From Hedera helix (taxonomy: Eukaryota; Streptophyta; Magnoliopsida; Apiales; Araliaceae): 64,000 nucleotides of DNA. Under the pieces are notes generated by a model. It saw only the letters and a program-made list of their open reading frames with translations. It was not told the origin of the DNA and searched no databases. Below, one piece after another: positions 60,888-64,000 of the stretch (its first letter is position 1; every line of letters starts with the position of its first letter). The position numbers were made by a program, and so were the translations under genes. The stretch is taken from positions 47,203,564-47,267,563 of the forward strand of contig OX359274.1 of NCBI GenBank assembly GCA_947179155.2, given 5' to 3'.

Positions 60888-61170
60888 TGTTGGAAAAATA
60901 ATAAACTCAAACTCACACACACTAGAGAAAATGGAGATGTTATCACAAAGGAAGACTTATATTTCTTGCTTGGTTCAAATGACTTGAGTACATAGGTATT
61001 TATAGGAATCTCCTAACATGTATAAACTCAAATACATGAATGGCCACTTAATGAAAAAACATTTCCCTAGACAACTTTTCAACTAGCTACATGAACCTTC
61101 AAATACATGAACCAACAAGTACATAAATATTAATAAGAGTACTTAATTATAACAAGTTTACTTTTCAACA
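60888..61170 (-). repeat. 3' LTR of the copia element
   Basis: Short LTR bounded by TG and CA on the minus strand. The purine tract lies immediately upstream. The pol stop codon (61158-61160) falls inside it. Confidence 0.85.
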
Positions 61171-64000
61171 TCCCCTCTTAAACTTGTCACACCAAGTGCG
61201 CTCCGCAATTTGCAAAACAATTCGACTTTGAGTGGCTTCGTAAAAATATCAGCAATTTGGTCTTGAGATTGCACAAATATAAGTTCAACTTCTTTATTCG
61301 CAACACATTCTCTTATAAAATGATACCTTGTATCAATGTGTTTGCTTCGGTCATGAAACACCGGATTCTTGGCTAATGCAATTGCAGACTTGTTGTCGAT
61401 ATAAATCTCTGTGGGCTTCTCTTGTTGCAAACAAAGATCTCTTAAAAGATTTCTAAGCCAAATGGCTTGGCAAACACAAGATGTAGCGGCAACATATTCC
61501 GCTTCACAAGTAGAAAGGGTCACAATAGGTTGTTTTTTCGAACTCCAAGTGAAAGCCGTATTCCCCATGAAGAAAACAAAACCGGTAGTGCTCTTTCGAT
61601 CATCATTATCTCCGGCCCAATCACTATCACAGTATCCCTCAAGCTTGAAATTATTTGATATTGAATAAAATAAGCCAAAATCAAGAGTACCTTTGATGTA
61701 ACGGAGAATTCGTTTAGCAACCTTCAAATGATTCACGGTGGGCTTTTCCATGTAACGACTAATAAAACTAACTCCATATACAATATCCGGTCTTGTGGAT
61801 GTTAAGTATCGCAAACTTCCAACAAGACTCTTGAAATATGTTGGATCCACCGTATCTCCTTCTTCATGCTTTGACAATTTAATTCCACATTCAATGGGTG
61901 TGCCCACCGGCTTACAATCAAGCATTTTAAATTTCTTAAGGAGGTCTTTAGCATATCCTTCTTGAGAAATAAAAATTCCTTCTTTGCTTTGCTTTACTTC
62001 ATGGCCAAGGTAGTAAGCCATGAGACCCATATCCGTCATCTCGAATTCACGCGCCATAGCCCTCTTAAATTCTTCAAACATGCTTGGATTACTTCCAGTA
62101 AAAATCAAATCATCGACATACAAGCACACAAATAAAATATCACAATTCTTTCCGACCTTCGAATAAACGGCATGTTCAAATGGGCATCTTTTGAAATTAT
62201 TGTCTTGAAAATATTTATCAATTCGGCTATTCCAAGCTCTTGGCGCTTGCTTCAATCCATATAACGCCTTCTTCAATTTTAAAACTTTATCTTCTTCTCC
62301 TTTGACAATATAGCCAAGCGGTTGTTCCACGTACACTTTTTCTTCAAGAAATCCATTTAAAAATGCGGACTTCACATCCATTTGGTAAATCGACCAATCA
62401 TTTTGAGACGCCAATGATACAAGCAATTTTATAGTTTCCAAGCGAGCAACAGGGGCAAATACTTCTTCATAGTCAATACCGGGTCTTTGTTTATAGCCTT
62501 TGGCTACTAACCTTGCTTTGTATTTCTCCACTTCACCCTTTGCATTCTTCTTTTTCTTGTACACCCATTTCACTCCAATTGGCTTTTGGCCTTTTGGAAG
62601 TGTAGTAAGCTCCCATGTCTCATTTTTCACAATGGCTTTGATTTCTTCATTCATGGCACTCCTCCATTTCTTTTCTTTGGATGCTTCTTCAAACCCCATA
62701 GGTTCACTATCCGCAAAAAGACAAAATAAATTCAAATTATCAATATTTACCTCCTCGGTAGTATCAAGAATTTCTTGCACATTTCTCATCTTTTGAGGTC
62801 GCTCACTTGAACTTGATTGAGATGAAGGTGGACTAGATTGCCCAATGGATGGTGGTGGAGATGGAGGTGGAGAAATAGGATTCCTCGTGACCGTTTCTCT
62901 TTCTTGCGCTTCCTCATCAATGAAAGGAAAGAAATTATAATTTTCCCCCGAAATGTTCCAATCCCATGAGCTTTCTTCATCAAATTTCACATCTCTACTT
63001 ATCACAATTTTGCCATTGCTTGGATTGTACAATTTGTAGCCTTTGGATCTCGCATCATAGCCGATGAAAATATGTTTCTCACTTTTATCATCTAGCTTCG
63101 ACCTCTTCTCATCCGGTACATGCATATATGCAACACTCCCAAAAACACGTAAATGTGAAACACTTGGCTTTCTCCCATTCCATGCTTCTTGTGGTGTCAT
63201 GACTTCAACACTTCTAGTTGGGCAACGGTTTAACAAATAGGTGGCACAATCAATAGCTTCGGCCCAAAATTCTCTTGGCATTTGCTTGCTCTTCAACATA
63301 CTTCGAGCCATGTTAAGGATGCTTCTATTTTTTCTTTCCGCCACCCCATTTTGTTGTGGCGATCTTGGAACTGTTAAAGGATGGCGAATTCCATTTTCTT
63401 CACAAAATAATTTAAATTCATTTGACGTGAACTCGCCCCCCTATCGGATCTAATGGCCTTGATATTATACCCACTATGCTTCTCCACAAGAGCCTTGAAT
63501 TTTTTAAAGACTCCAAACACCTCTGATTTTTCTTTAAGAAAATACACCCATGTCTTCCTGCTAAAATCATCAATAAAGAGGAGAAAATAATTATTCTTAC
63601 CAAATGATGACGGATGAATAGGACCACACACATCAGAGTGCACAAGTTCCAACGGCATGGTTGCTCTAGTAGTTGACTTTTTCGGAAAACTTTCCCGAGA
63701 TTGTTTGCCAAAAAGACACCCTTCACAAAGTTGATCGGGGTGGTGAATTGAAGGCAACCCTTTTACCATCCTCTTTTTCGACAAAGTTTCCAAACCACTA
63801 AAATTCAAGTGCCCAAGTCTCAAGTGCCACAGCCAAGACGAATCTCTAAAACAAGCTTTTAAACATTTTGCCACGTCATTTTGAATATTCAATAAGAACA
63901 TTCGATTTCTTGTCATAGGCACCTTCACTAGTAAATTTCCGGATTGATCTCTTATTGAAAGGTTAGAATCTTTCATTAAAATATCATAACCTTTCTCTAA
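61158..64000 (-). pseudogene. Copia Pol polyprotein, frameshifted in integrase, N-terminus outside window
   Basis: The upstream frame (to 63374) holds the GAG-pre-integrase zinc finger (HLRLGH, then CEGC) and the first catalytic Asp of integrase (HSDVCGP). At about 63437-63444, within a run of G after IRSDRG, one base appears missing. The correct reading continues in the other frame with EFTSNEF and reaches PQQNGVAERKNR, which carries the catalytic Glu. From there the frame is open to 61158: reverse transcriptase with YVDD (about 62110) and RNase H with YCDSDWAG, STCEAEYVAA and ADIFTKPL. The single shift would stop Pol in this copy. A sequencing error in the G run is the alternative. Confidence 0.9.

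Larger units (their letters stand above)
60888..64000 (-). mobile_element. Ty1/copia LTR retrotransposon, 3' part (continues beyond window)
   Basis: On the minus strand, integrase, reverse transcriptase and RNase H come in copia order, followed by a purine tract (TAAGAGGGGA, 61171-61180) and a 283-bp LTR at 60888-61170 that starts TGTTGAAAAG and ends TTTCCAACA. The 5' part and the other LTR lie outside the window, so the target duplication cannot be checked. Confidence 0.92.

Noticed and set aside
61411..61668. Plus-strand frames inside the copia RNase H region
   Set aside because: Antisense shadows of a well-recognised RNase H coding sequence.

Overview
The window is nuclear DNA of a flowering plant, almost certainly a eudicot. 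It has intron-rich genes with GT-AG introns, a mitochondrial FtsH gene of plant type, plant Ty3/gypsy and Ty1/copia retrotransposons, hAT-like and Stowaway-like elements, and very AT-rich spacers. The species cannot be named from the sequence. All three host protein-coding genes lie on the minus strand.

Layout. (1) 1-11698: a single-copy-looking NAD(P)-binding Rossmann-fold gene of the At5g02240 type, cut by the left edge of the window. Its first intron is about 8.9 kb because an LTR retrotransposon (3590-10712) sits in it. That element has identical LTRs and encodes only Gag plus protease. (2) 12542-12862: a decayed short-chain dehydrogenase (glucose/ribitol dehydrogenase-like) fragment, then a 22-bp minisatellite split by a complete chromovirus-type Ty3/gypsy element (13043-23877, plus strand) with an open 1548-codon gag-pol. 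(3) 25172-26849: an eight-exon HAD-superfamily hydrolase gene. (4) 28-33 kb: AT-rich spacer with microsatellites and hAT/MITE relics. (5) 32480-51702: an old tandem duplication of about 1 kb. Its second copy is split by a second copy of the same Ty3/gypsy family (33702-44497, minus strand, one nonsense codon) and by a hAT-like DNA transposon (44709-51144). A 4.7-kb solo LTR lies inside the transposon. (6) 52723-59655: a complete eight-exon mitochondrial m-AAA protease gene (FTSH3/FTSH10 type) with Stowaway-like MITEs in its introns. (7) 60888-64000: the 3' part of a Ty1/copia element on the minus strand, cut by the right edge and frameshifted in integrase.

The host genes do not form a pathway. 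The HAD hydrolase and Rossmann-fold genes may be a conserved neighbour pair, since their Arabidopsis counterparts have adjacent locus numbers (from memory). Most of the window records insertions. The two near-identical Ty3/gypsy copies face each other around the HAD gene.

The most unusual signal is in the Gag-protease-only element. Its 3' noncoding region carries four consecutive stem-loops at 8514-8693 whose stems change while pairing is kept, with further perfect stem-loops upstream. The 3' end of this element also looks like a reverse-transcription error (spacer, start of the primer site, then a jump back into the LTR). Coordinates of exons and repeats were read by eye; no alignment, folding or database search was run.
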